From NCBI GenBank assembly GCA_018882835.1, contig VERE01000005.1:1-64000 (forward strand): a stretch of DNA of 64,000 nt, in the 5' to 3' direction. Source of the DNA: Limnohabitans sp. GTDB taxonomy: Bacteria > Pseudomonadota > Gammaproteobacteria > Burkholderiales > Burkholderiaceae_C. Both the position numbers and the translations under genes were made by a program. Below, one piece after another: positions 50,543 through 60,273 of this stretch. How positions within the stretch are numbered: the stretch's first letter is position 1; each line of letters starts with the position of its first letter. The notes under the pieces were generated by a model. It did not search any database, had not been told where the DNA came from, and saw only the letters and a list, made by a program, of their open reading frames with translations.

Positions 50543-51727
50543 ATGATTTCAGAAAAAAGTCCCAGCATTAGCCAGAGCATCCTGATCAATGGCGGAGGCA
50601 TCGGGGGATTGACCACCGCCCTGGCTTTGGCTCAAAAAGGCATCGCCAGCCAAGTGCTGGAACAAGCCAGTGAATTCCAGGAAGTCGGTGCCGGACTGCA
50701 AGTTGGACCCAACGCGTTTCGGGTCTTCGACCAGCTGGGTGTCACCGAGGCCATCAACGCCCTGGCCACCTTCCCAGAGTCTTTCACCTTGATGGATGCG
50801 CTGGAAGCCAGGCAGATCGTGCAATTGCCTCTCGGAGACGGTTTCCGCGCCCGTTTTGGATTTCCATATGGTCTGATGCATCGCGCCGATTTGCATCAAG
50901 TTTTACTCAATGCATGCCGTCGGCAAACGCTGATCAAACTGCACACCAACAGCAAATGTGTGTCCTTCATGGACACAGGCAATGGCGTGGACGTCACACT
51001 CGCCGACGGCAATTTGGTCAGCGGCAGTGCCCTGGTGGGCGCCGATGGTCTTTGGTCGGTGGTGCGTCAATCGATTGTGGGCGATGGCCCGCCACGCCTT
51101 GCCGGTCACATCTGTTACCGAGCCATCGTGCCGATCACACAACTGCCAGAAGACATGCGCAGCAACGCCATGAACCTGTGGGTTGGCCCCAAAATGCACA
51201 TGGTGCTGTGGCCCATGCGCCAGGGGGCTTACAGCAATGTCACGGTGGTCTTTCACAGCGACCGCTTTGAAGAAGGCTGGGATACCTATGGCGACCCAGA
51301 AGAACTCCGCGAGCGCGTGGCCAACCTGGATCCCAAGGTGCGTGACTTTGTGATGGCGATCCAGGACTGGCGCATGTACGTCTTGCGCGATCGCGATCCC
51401 ATCCGAGATTGGTCCAAAGGCCGGGTAACCCTGCTTGGCGATGCAGCACACCCCATGCTGCAGTATCTGGCGCAAGGCGCCTGCATGGCGATGGAAGATG
51501 CAGTCTCCCTCGCCGATCAGGTGGCTAGCCACGCCAGCGACCCTGCTGCCGCGTTTAAAGCCTACCAACAGCAGCGCTATCTGCGCACAGCACGCGTGCA
51601 GCTTACAGCCCGTCTGTATGGCCATGTTTATCACGCCGCTGGCGCCAGTGCTGATTTGCGAAACGAATTTCTGCGCACCAAAACACCCGCTCAGATCTTT
51701 GAAAGCATGGCCTGGATTTACGAGTAG
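50543..51727 (+). CDS. FAD-dependent aromatic hydroxylase (3-hydroxybenzoate 6-hydroxylase/salicylate hydroxylase-like)
   Basis: A 394-residue group A flavin monooxygenase. Dinucleotide loop ILINGGGIGGLTTALALAQ, then VGADGLWSVVRQSI (DG motif) and GRVTLLGDAAHPMLQYLAQGACMAMEDA (GD motif) are all complete. It hydroxylates an aromatic ring with NAD(P)H and O2. The HPMLQYLAQGACMAMEDA stretch is typical of the salicylate- and 3-hydroxybenzoate-hydroxylase group. The ring-opening enzyme in the same operon is a VOC-type dioxygenase, not the cupin gentisate dioxygenase, so the exact substrate is uncertain. Confidence 0.9.
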   Translation: MISEKSPSISQSILINGGGIGGLTTALALAQKGIASQVLEQASEFQEVGAGLQVGPNAFRVFDQLGVTEAINALATFPESFTLMDALEARQIVQLPLGDGFRARFGFPYGLMHRADLHQVLLNACRRQTLIKLHTNSKCVSFMDTGNGVDVTLADGNLVSGSALVGADGLWSVVRQSIVGDGPPRLAGHICYRAIVPITQLPEDMRSNAMNLWVGPKMHMVLWPMRQGAYSNVTVVFHSDRFEEGWDTYGDPEELRERVANLDPKVRDFVMAIQDWRMYVLRDRDPIRDWSKGRVTLLGDAAHPMLQYLAQGACMAMEDAVSLADQVASHASDPAAAFKAYQQQRYLRTARVQLTARLYGHVYHAAGASADLRNEFLRTKTPAQIFESMAWIYE

Positions 51728-51787
51728 CCCCAAAACCGAGGGGGTTTGAACCCCCAAAGCAATATCCACAACCCAATGGAGACAACC

Positions 51788-52765
51788 ATGTTCTTTTTCC
51801 GTAGACATCTGCTGAGCGCCTTGGCTGCCCTCGTTGGACTGAGCGCTGCAATCGTTGGTCATGCCCAGTCCTTTCCTAGCAAGTCCGTGCGCTTGGTCAT
51901 CCCCTCGTCTGCGGGCACCCCGGTTGACATCCTCTCCCGGGTTGTCGCTGCGCGTATGGCTGCTGACCTGGGACAGCCTGTGGTCGTAGACAACAAGGTC
52001 GGCGCAGGTGGCATTGTGGGCATGCAGGATGTCATGCGACAGCCAGCCGATGGGCACACACTGATGACCATTTACCGAGGCATGGTGCTCACACCATTTA
52101 TCTTTCGAAACGTTTCTGTTGATCTGCGGCGAGACTTTTCGCCTGTGGGACAAACTCTTTTCACCTACAACGTTCTGGTGGTCAACCCCAAGGTGGCTGC
52201 CAACACGGTGTCGGAACTGGCCAGCATGATCAAAGCCAAGCCAGGACAAGTCAATTTCGCATCAGGCGGCATTGCTTCTCCCGCGCACCTTGCCGGTGAG
52301 CTGTTCTCGCAAAAGCTCGGCAGCAAGATGCTGCATGTCCCCTATCTGGCCTTTCCCCAAGCCATCGGTGACGTCATGGGGGGGCAAGTGGAGATGATGT
52401 TTGCGGCCACCGCACCGGTGATTGGACACATCGAGTCGGGCAAGCTCAAGGCGCTTGCCGTCACTTCCAGCCGTCGTCTGCCCTCTCTCAAGGATGTTCC
52501 GACCATGGCTGAAATGGGATTCCCTGAAGTCACGATGCGTGACTGGCTCGGCCTGGTTGTCAAAGCCGGCACACCGGCAGATATCGTCCAGAAGCTGAAC
52601 AACGCATTGCGCAACGCACTTAACTCTGAGGAAGTGCGTCAGACTTTTGCGCGATTGGGCGCTGAAGCGAATGGCGGAACTCCGAGTGATTTTGCTGCTC
52701 TGATTGCACAGGATTCGGATAGCCTGCAGCAACTTGCGCGCAGCGCCAGCATCAGCGCCGACTGA
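51788..52765 (+). CDS. Bug-family (TctC-like) periplasmic binding protein
   Basis: A 325-residue receptor. Signal peptide MFFFRRHLLSALAALVGLSAAIVGHA, then FPSKSVRLVIPSSAGTPVDILSRVVA, VVVDNKVGAGGIVGMQDVMRQ and NFASGGIASPAHLAGELFSQ. ATG at 51788 is placed after GGAGACAACC; the open frame from 51746 has no signal pattern. It lies between the hydroxylase and sulfatase genes. Its ligand is probably the aromatic compound taken up by this module (inference). Confidence 0.92.
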   Translation: MFFFRRHLLSALAALVGLSAAIVGHAQSFPSKSVRLVIPSSAGTPVDILSRVVAARMAADLGQPVVVDNKVGAGGIVGMQDVMRQPADGHTLMTIYRGMVLTPFIFRNVSVDLRRDFSPVGQTLFTYNVLVVNPKVAANTVSELASMIKAKPGQVNFASGGIASPAHLAGELFSQKLGSKMLHVPYLAFPQAIGDVMGGQVEMMFAATAPVIGHIESGKLKALAVTSSRRLPSLKDVPTMAEMGFPEVTMRDWLGLVVKAGTPADIVQKLNNALRNALNSEEVRQTFARLGAEANGGTPSDFAALIAQDSDSLQQLARSASISAD

Positions 52766-52801
52766 TGTGACTTTCTTTTGTCGCTCCAAAGAGTCCTCGT
52801 C

Positions 52802-54127
52802 ATGATGCAGCGCCCCAACATCATCCACATTCTTGCTGACGACATGGGCTATGCCGACCTTGGGTGTACTGGTGCACGTGATGTGTACAACCAAACCGTA
52901 GATGTTTCCCCTCATCTTGACGGAATGGCCAGGCAAGGCATGCGCATGACCCATGCCTATGCCAACTCGGCACTGTGCTCACCCACACGCTTTGCTTTGA
53001 TCACGGGCCGCTGGCAATACCGGCTGCGCGGGGCCGCCGAGGAACCCCTGGGACCGACTGCACACATCATGGGTCTTCCGCCCGAGCATGCAACCGTTCC
53101 GTCCCTGTTGAAAACAGCGGGTTATGCCACGGCCTTATTCGGAAAATGGCACCTGGGCACCCCTCCTCACTTTGGTCCTCGTCTGTCTGGTTACGACGAA
53201 TTTTTTGGCTGCCACAGCGGTGGGCTTGACTATTTTGCACATACCGATGTCCGGGGCAAACATGACCTTTGGGAAAACGAGTCACCGGCACAAGCCGATG
53301 GTTATTTCACCGATCTGATCAGTGCACGCGCTGTCAGCTTTATTGAGCGACAACCAAGGCAAGGCGCACCATTTTTCATGAGTGTGCACTACACAGCCCC
53401 CCATTGGCCCTGGCTGACGCGCGATGATCGCGAGGAAGCCAAGCATACCTACAACCGTGGCGAGCACACTGACGGTGGCTCGGTGCCCACCTACCAGCGG
53501 ATGATTCACCATATGGATGAGGGCATCGGTCAGATACTGGCAGAGCTTGAGCGCTGCGGTTTCGCGGAAAACACTCTAGTGATTTTCAGCAGTGACAATG
53601 GCGGCGAGCGCTTCTCCAACAATTGGCCCTTCATGGGCCAGAAAATGGACTTGCTTGAAGGCGGTCTTCGCGTTCCCCTGATTGTGCGCTGGCCCAAGGC
53701 CATCCCTGCAGGCGCGGTGCACCACACTCCCAACCTCACCATGGATTGGTCAGCCACCATGCTGGCCGTTGCTGGCGTCAAGCCAGATCCTCTCTACCCA
53801 TTGGATGGGATCGATCTCAGCCCAGCCTGGACAAACCCCGACTGGCGCCGTCCCGGCGACCTGTGCTGGCGCATGAAACACAGAGACCAGAGCGCACTGG
53901 TGCGCGGTCGCTGGAAGTACCTCCAGATCGAAGGGGTCGATTACCTTTTTGATATCGAAAATGATGCGCGTGAACGCGCAAATTTGCGTGAGCGACACCC
54001 GGATGTGATGCTGACTCTCAAGTCAGCATGGCAGACATGGAATGCCTCCCTGCCCCCCATTCCTGAGGACGCGCAGGTCTACAAGCTCTACACACAAAAC
54101 CATATGCCGCAATCCACCTACGGCTGA
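52802..54127 (+). CDS. Sulfatase (formylglycine type), no signal peptide
   Basis: A 441-residue alkaline-phosphatase-fold sulfatase. Metal Asp pair D13/D14 in HILADDMGYADLG; formylglycine motif CSPTR at residues 59-63 within ANSALCSPTRFALITGR; signature II GYATALFGKWHLG with K115 and H117; FSSDNGGERF later. There is no signal peptide, so it is predicted cytosolic and would act after uptake. The Cys must be oxidised to formylglycine by a maturase not in the window. It is flanked by a Bug gene and a ring-cleavage dioxygenase, suggesting an aryl sulfate substrate (inference). Confidence 0.9.
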   Translation: MMQRPNIIHILADDMGYADLGCTGARDVYNQTVDVSPHLDGMARQGMRMTHAYANSALCSPTRFALITGRWQYRLRGAAEEPLGPTAHIMGLPPEHATVPSLLKTAGYATALFGKWHLGTPPHFGPRLSGYDEFFGCHSGGLDYFAHTDVRGKHDLWENESPAQADGYFTDLISARAVSFIERQPRQGAPFFMSVHYTAPHWPWLTRDDREEAKHTYNRGEHTDGGSVPTYQRMIHHMDEGIGQILAELERCGFAENTLVIFSSDNGGERFSNNWPFMGQKMDLLEGGLRVPLIVRWPKAIPAGAVHHTPNLTMDWSATMLAVAGVKPDPLYPLDGIDLSPAWTNPDWRRPGDLCWRMKHRDQSALVRGRWKYLQIEGVDYLFDIENDARERANLRERHPDVMLTLKSAWQTWNASLPPIPEDAQVYKLYTQNHMPQSTYG

Positions 54128-54160
54128 TCAACCTTCACCCCACCCTTTTGAGCTCCAACC

Positions 54161-55108
54161 ATGAAACCTCATGAATTCCGTCGTCCCGGCATCCATGCCG
54201 TTCACTCGGTGAACCGCTTTGTTTTTTCCGTACCCGATCTGGCGTCGGCTGAACACTTCTACCAAAGCTTCGGCCTTGATGTTCGTCGCCATGGCGATCG
54301 GCTGGATTTGAAAACGGATGGTCTTGCACATGTCTGGGCCAGCATTTTCGCCAGTGGAAAGAACAAGCACCTGGAGTACCTGAGCTTTGGCATCGATGCG
54401 GAAGATGAGTCAGCTTTTTCACAAAGGATCGCTGAACAGGGTCTTGCGTGCGCTCCACACCCACTGTCTGATGGGACGGGGCTCTGGTTGAAAAATCCGG
54501 ACGGCATTTCAGTGCAGTTAGTGGTGACATCCAAGGTGTCTCCTAGTGAAAAGTCAACACCCCATCCCAAAGACGCTCCCCTGCTGGGGCAGGGCGCGGC
54601 CCCCCTGCGCAGCCAGGTTCAGCAGGTACGGCCTCGAAGGCTTTCACATGTCCTGTTTTTTACGCCGGATGTGCCTCGCATGGTCCGGTTTTGCACAAAC
54701 ATTCTTGGCTTGCGTTTGTCAGACCATTCGGGTGACGGTATTGCCTTCATGCACAGTGCTCACGGCAGCGACCACCATCTGGTGGCCTTCGCCAAATCCG
54801 ATGCCCCGGGGCTGCACCACTCAAGCTGGGATGTTGGCAGCTTGGATGATGTCGGTTGTGGCTCCGAGCAGATGCGCGTCGCAGGTTATGTCCATGGCTG
54901 GGGCGTGGGCAGGCATGTACTAGGCTCAAATTACTTTTACTACGTTCGCGATCCATGGGGTAGCTGGGCAGAGTTCTCGCACGATATCGACTTTATCCCG
55001 CACAACCTGGATTGGCCTGCGGCCGATCATGCGCCAGAAGACTCGCTGTATGTGTGGGGGCCGGCTTTGCCTGAAGACTTCATCACCAATCACGAACAAC
55101 ACAACTGA
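54161..55108 (+). CDS. Type I extradiol ring-cleavage dioxygenase (VOC, two modules)
   Basis: A 315-residue protein with two VOC repeats (~14-125 and ~160-280). The second holds the iron triad: H163 in RRLSHVLFFTPDVPRMV, H219/220 in APGLHHSSWDV, and E271 in GSWAEFSHDIDF. This is the pattern of catechol 2,3- and 2,3-dihydroxybiphenyl-type extradiol dioxygenases, which open a catecholic ring next to the hydroxyls. It is preceded by a sulfatase gene (33 bp) and followed by a FAH-fold hydrolase, consistent with a meta-cleavage route. The ring substituents are unknown. Confidence 0.88.
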   Translation: MKPHEFRRPGIHAVHSVNRFVFSVPDLASAEHFYQSFGLDVRRHGDRLDLKTDGLAHVWASIFASGKNKHLEYLSFGIDAEDESAFSQRIAEQGLACAPHPLSDGTGLWLKNPDGISVQLVVTSKVSPSEKSTPHPKDAPLLGQGAAPLRSQVQQVRPRRLSHVLFFTPDVPRMVRFCTNILGLRLSDHSGDGIAFMHSAHGSDHHLVAFAKSDAPGLHHSSWDVGSLDDVGCGSEQMRVAGYVHGWGVGRHVLGSNYFYYVRDPWGSWAEFSHDIDFIPHNLDWPAADHAPEDSLYVWGPALPEDFITNHEQHN

Positions 55109-55127
55109 ATCTGGTTAGAGAATTTAT

Positions 55128-55994
55128 ATGAAGCTCGTCACATTTCACGCGCGCGCCCGACACAGCATAGGCAAGGTCGTAGGCCAACAGGTCATTGATT
55201 TGCCAGCCAGTGACCCCTCTTTGCCAGGCAGCATGCTGGAATTTTTACAGGGTGGTCAGCTGTTCATGGAACGTGCGCGTGTGTTAGAGCCTTCCCAGGC
55301 AGTCACCTACCCTTTGGCGGATGTCTCCCTTGCTGCCCCTGTCCCCAACCCCTCCAAATTCCTTGCCATCGGCATGAATTACCGAAAGCATGTGGCAGAG
55401 GCTGTTGCCGCAGGTATCAAGGTGCCCGACAGCCAGGTCTGGTTCAACAAGCAGGTGTCATGTGTCAACGGTCCGTTTGATTCCGTGCTGATGCCCAAAG
55501 TATCAGACCATCTGGATTACGAAGCTGAACTCGGAGTGGTGATCGGCACGCGCTGCCGCCATGTTTCTGAAGCGGATGCCGCATCGGTCATTGCTGGCTA
55601 TGTTGTCTGCAATGATGTTTCCGTGCGTGATTGGCAAATGCGTTCACCCACCATGATGCTGGGCAAATCTTTTAATACCCATGGCCCATTCGGACCCTGG
55701 ATTGTGACGCGCGAGGAAATCGCCGATCCACACAACCTCTCCATGCGCATGTTTGTCAATGGCGAGTTGCGTCAGGAGGTAAGCACAGGCGAGATGATCT
55801 ATAACATCTGGCAACAAATCGCTTACCTCTCAACCGTCATGACGCTTGAACCAGGCGACGTTTTGGCTACGGGGACGCCATCGGGCGTTGGGCTTGCCTA
55901 CAAACCACCCAAGTTCTTGAAGGTTGGGGATGTGGCCCGGGTTGAAATCGATGGCGTAGGGCACATAGAAAACCGCGTAGCCCAGGAAATTTAA
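55128..55994 (+). CDS. Fumarylacetoacetate-hydrolase-fold protein (ring-cleavage-product hydrolase/isomerase)
   Basis: A 288-residue FAH-family enzyme: KFLAIGMNYRKHVAEA, WFNKQVSCVNGPFDSV, DHLDYEAELGVVIG (metal-binding E-x-E region), VCNDVSVRDWQMR and GDVLATGTPSGVGLAYKPPKFLKVGD. Members hydrolyse C-C bonds or isomerise diketo acids, including 5-carboxymethyl-2-hydroxymuconate and fumarylpyruvate-type compounds. It lies directly after the extradiol dioxygenase, so it probably acts on its ring-fission product (inference). The operon appears to end here. Confidence 0.9.
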   Translation: MKLVTFHARARHSIGKVVGQQVIDLPASDPSLPGSMLEFLQGGQLFMERARVLEPSQAVTYPLADVSLAAPVPNPSKFLAIGMNYRKHVAEAVAAGIKVPDSQVWFNKQVSCVNGPFDSVLMPKVSDHLDYEAELGVVIGTRCRHVSEADAASVIAGYVVCNDVSVRDWQMRSPTMMLGKSFNTHGPFGPWIVTREEIADPHNLSMRMFVNGELRQEVSTGEMIYNIWQQIAYLSTVMTLEPGDVLATGTPSGVGLAYKPPKFLKVGDVARVEIDGVGHIENRVAQEI

Positions 55995-56049
55995 GCCAGA
56001 GAAGTTTCCTCCACCCTTCCCTGCTGCGCAGAACGACCCAGATTGCGAT

Positions 56050-56832
56050 CTAAATCAACGAGCGCAACTCCTGGGCGGTTTTCTGCAGCAAAGGTAACCA
56101 CTTGCTTGCCAAATCCGGGGCATCCGGGCCTGCTCCAGAACGCACCAAATTGAGAGCGGCTACGGTTTCTCCACGCAAATTCCGTAAAGGGACGGCCAGC
56201 GCATCGACTGCCATTTCATATTCCTGGCTGGCAAGACAATAATCCTGCTTGGCCACGCGCTTGAGTTTGCTCTTCAATTCTTTCATCCCAGACACCGTAT
56301 TGGGAGTGAGTCGGCTGATCGGGTGCGCATTCAACCACTCTTGGAGCTGTGCCGATTGCAAGTTAGCCAGTAGCACCTGGCCAGTGGAGGTGGCATGAGC
56401 AGACAATCGCGTCCCGACATGAAGACCATACGCCAGAACGCTAGGGATGCTTTTGATAGACGAATCCGGTCCTTGCCAGATACCACGCGCAACAATGATG
56501 ACGGCATCGTTTTGCAATACAGCCACCGAGCACGACAACTTCGTGATCAGACTGAGTTGATGCAAAGAGGGCTGGACTGCGCGAGGCAAACGGGCACTGG
56601 CCAGGTAACTTCCTGCAAAACCAAGCACTTTGGGTGACAACCAGAAATACTGGCCATCAGACTCGAGATAGCCCAGTTGCGACAAAGTCAGCAAATGCCG
56701 GCGAGCAGCTGCACGGGTAAGCCCGGTGCGTTGGGCCGTCAGGCTGGCATTCAGACGCTGCCGATCGGTGCCAAAGCTTTCAAGTACAGCCATCCCCCGA
56801 GCCATTCCTTCGATCCAGTCAGATTTGTTCAT
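56050..56832 (-). CDS. IclR-family regulator, PobR/PcaR-like
   Basis: A 260-residue IclR protein: winged helix (~10-75) with GMAVLESFGTDRQRLNASLTAQ and RAAARRHLLTLSQLGYLE, then an effector domain with VAVLQNDAVIIVARGIW, GTRLSAHATSTGQVLLAN and YEMAVDALAVPLRN. It is divergent from pobA and is therefore probably the 4-hydroxybenzoate-responsive activator. The name pobR is inferred from position rather than proven. Confidence 0.9.
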   Translation of the reverse strand: MNKSDWIEGMARGMAVLESFGTDRQRLNASLTAQRTGLTRAAARRHLLTLSQLGYLESDGQYFWLSPKVLGFAGSYLASARLPRAVQPSLHQLSLITKLSCSVAVLQNDAVIIVARGIWQGPDSSIKSIPSVLAYGLHVGTRLSAHATSTGQVLLANLQSAQLQEWLNAHPISRLTPNTVSGMKELKSKLKRVAKQDYCLASQEYEMAVDALAVPLRNLRGETVAALNLVRSGAGPDAPDLASKWLPLLQKTAQELRSLI

Positions 56833-58145
<1,313 letters not shown>

Positions 58146-58179
58146 AAAACTGCCCCTGGAGGAGCTTCTTGCCTTTCAA

Positions 58180-59100
58180 TCACCGATTGGTGGTTGATTT
58201 TTCGAACCTTTTCAAGGCGTAGTGCTGAATCCAGGCAACCAATTGAATGGCTGCAGGTGTCAGCGGCAGATCGTGGCGGCGCACAGTGCAAATCAGGGGA
58301 CTGGGCAACTCGTCCTTGATCGGGACCACGCACAGCCGTTGTTTGAATGAGCTGTTTTCCCAAAGAATTTGCGGCATTGTCGTCATCCAATGTTCGGATG
58401 CGGCCACAATGGCTGGCAAGGCAAGAAATGATTCGCACAGCATTCTGACCTTGGGCGCCGAAAGGCCTTGCTTCTTGAAAGCTTCCTCAATGATCGCACC
58501 CGGCCCTCTGGATGGGCTGGACAGCACCCACTCGCATTCTTGAAGTTGCTTGAGTTTGGTGGCACGCGAGAGAGGATGCGATACCCCCGCAACAATGACA
58601 ACCTTGCTTGCGTACAAGGGCTCAGCCACCAAGTCTGTTTCCAGATCAAAACGATGTACGGGTGTCAGGGCGAAATCCAATGTGCCATCCCGAATGGCTG
58701 GTGCGATGCTAGGGTACAGGCCATCCTGGCAATGCACTTTAACTTTGGGGTGCTGTTGAGAAAACTGCTGCATCGCTGCAGGCAACAGGCCCAAGCCAAT
58801 GGCTGGCGAAACGGCCATTCTGACGGTTCCCTCCCAATGCCCCCGCAGTTGGGAAATCTCATCTCTGGCTCGACGACTTTGCGAAACCATCAATTTGGCA
58901 TGTCGAAGAAATGCTTGTCCAAAATTGGTGAATGTGGCTCCCTGTCGGCTGCGAACCAACAACGGTGCCTTGAGTTCAGCCTCCAGTTGCTGAACGGCAG
59001 CCGTCAATGCAGGTTGCGTCAAGTTCATGGCCTGCGCTGCCGCCCGAATGCTTCCCAGCTCTTCGACCAGCATCAATGCCTGCATAGTGGGTAATTTCAT
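58180..59100 (-). CDS. LysR-family regulator
   Basis: A 306-residue LysR protein: MKLPTMQALMLVEELGSIRAAAQAMNLTQPALTAAVQQLE as the helix-turn-helix, LVRSRQGATFTNFG, then the effector domain with GTVRMAVSPAIGLGLLPAAMQQF. It diverges from the vanAB-type operon across 129 bp. Its likely role is activation of that operon by vanillate or a related aromatic (inference). Vanillate operons in many bacteria use a GntR-type VanR instead, so a LysR partner is a variant. Confidence 0.9.
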   Translation of the reverse strand: MKLPTMQALMLVEELGSIRAAAQAMNLTQPALTAAVQQLEAELKAPLLVRSRQGATFTNFGQAFLRHAKLMVSQSRRARDEISQLRGHWEGTVRMAVSPAIGLGLLPAAMQQFSQQHPKVKVHCQDGLYPSIAPAIRDGTLDFALTPVHRFDLETDLVAEPLYASKVVIVAGVSHPLSRATKLKQLQECEWVLSSPSRGPGAIIEEAFKKQGLSAPKVRMLCESFLALPAIVAASEHWMTTMPQILWENSSFKQRLCVVPIKDELPSPLICTVRRHDLPLTPAAIQLVAWIQHYALKRFEKSTTNR

Positions 59101-59229
59101 GCATGCCTCGCTATATCAATTTTTTTTATCAAAGCGTGATTTTTTTGAATTTTCATTATTAGATCCTTTTTTTAGGATCACTTCAAGTCAATAAAGCACC
59201 CCAAGGTGCATCATCCATAGGAGACCGGT
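59101..59229. promoter_or_regulatory. Divergent control region of vanAB-like operon with two dyads
   Basis: AT-rich 129 bp. First dyad: ATCA-AAGCG-TGAT at 59128-59140, flanked by T runs. Second dyad: GATCCT (59162-59167) / AGGATC (59174-59179) with a T6 loop. Both are candidate LysR sites. AGGAGAC lies before the 59230 ATG. No regular -35/-10 pair was firm by eye. Confidence 0.4.
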
Positions 59230-60273
59230 ATGTTCATTCAAAACTGTTGGTACGTCGCGGCCTGGGACATCGAAGTCCCTGAAGAAGGAATGCTGGCCCG
59301 CACGCTGCTGAATGAGCCGGTGCTGATGTACCGAGACACCAAAGGGCAAGCGGTAGCGTTGGAGAACCGCTGTTGCCATCGTTCGGCGCCCTTGCACCTG
59401 GGGCGCAAGGAAGGAGACTGTGTACGCTGCATGTATCACGGTCTAAAGTTTGATCCCAGTGGGGCTTGCGTCGAGATTCCCGGACAGGACAAAATTCCTC
59501 CCAAAACCTGCATCAAGAGCTACCCCGTGGTTGAGCGCAACCGCCTGGTTTGGATATGGATGGGTGACCCGGAGAAAGCCAACCCTGAGGACATCGTTGA
59601 CTATCATTGGCACGATTCGCCAGATTGGCGAATGAAGCCCGGCTACATCCACTACAAGGCCAATTACAAACTCATTGTGGATAACCTGCTGGATTTCACC
59701 CACTTGGCCTGGGTTCATCCCACGACATTGGGAACCGAAAGTGCTGCGGCGCTCAAGCCGGCCATTGACCGCAACACAGACGGAAACGGCACGCTCACCA
59801 TCCGTCGCTGGTACATCGATGACGAGATGCCTAACCTGCACAAGAAAGTTGCGAAGTTCGAGGGTCGAGTCGATCGCTGGCAAATCTACCAATGGTCCCC
59901 GCCTGCTTTGCTACGCATGGATGCAGGCTCCGCGCCCACAGGAACGGGGGCCCCCGAAGGTATTCGCGTACCCGAAGCGCTCCAATTTCGTCACACCTCG
60001 ATTCAGACACCGGAGACAGAAACGACCAGCCATTACTGGTTCTGCCAGGCTCGCAACTTCGAGCTTGAAAACGCGCAGATGACCGAGTCTATCTTCCAGT
60101 CAGTCGTGGAAGCCTTTGAGGAAGACCGCACGATGATCGAGGCGCAGCAAAAGATTCTGGACCAGGTCCCCCAGCGTCCGATGATCCCCATTGCGGCTGA
60201 CAGTGGTCTCAACCAGGCACGCTGGTTGATCGATCGACTGATCAAGCTGGAAGCTGAAGAAGGCAGCGCATGA
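59230..60273 (+). CDS. vanA: Vanillate O-demethylase oxygenase subunit (Rieske)
   Basis: A 347-residue Rieske non-haem iron oxygenase. Rieske cluster: C48-x-H50 in ENRCCHRSAPL and C67-x2-H70 in VRCMYHGLKF. The mononuclear iron site is NLLDFTHLAWVHP (D-x2-H-x4-H type). The size, MFIQNCWYVAAWDIE start and partner gene match vanillate demethylase, which removes the O-methyl group as formaldehyde to leave protocatechuate. It overlaps vanB by 4 bases (ATGA). A related dicamba- or methoxybenzoate-demethylase cannot be excluded. Confidence 0.85.
   Translation: MFIQNCWYVAAWDIEVPEEGMLARTLLNEPVLMYRDTKGQAVALENRCCHRSAPLHLGRKEGDCVRCMYHGLKFDPSGACVEIPGQDKIPPKTCIKSYPVVERNRLVWIWMGDPEKANPEDIVDYHWHDSPDWRMKPGYIHYKANYKLIVDNLLDFTHLAWVHPTTLGTESAAALKPAIDRNTDGNGTLTIRRWYIDDEMPNLHKKVAKFEGRVDRWQIYQWSPPALLRMDAGSAPTGTGAPEGIRVPEALQFRHTSIQTPETETTSHYWFCQARNFELENAQMTESIFQSVVEAFEEDRTMIEAQQKILDQVPQRPMIPIAADSGLNQARWLIDRLIKLEAEEGSA

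Noticed and set aside
50903-52249. 448-codon minus-strand frame opposite the hydroxylase and Bug genes
   Set aside because: It spans two well-supported plus-strand genes and shows no protein family.
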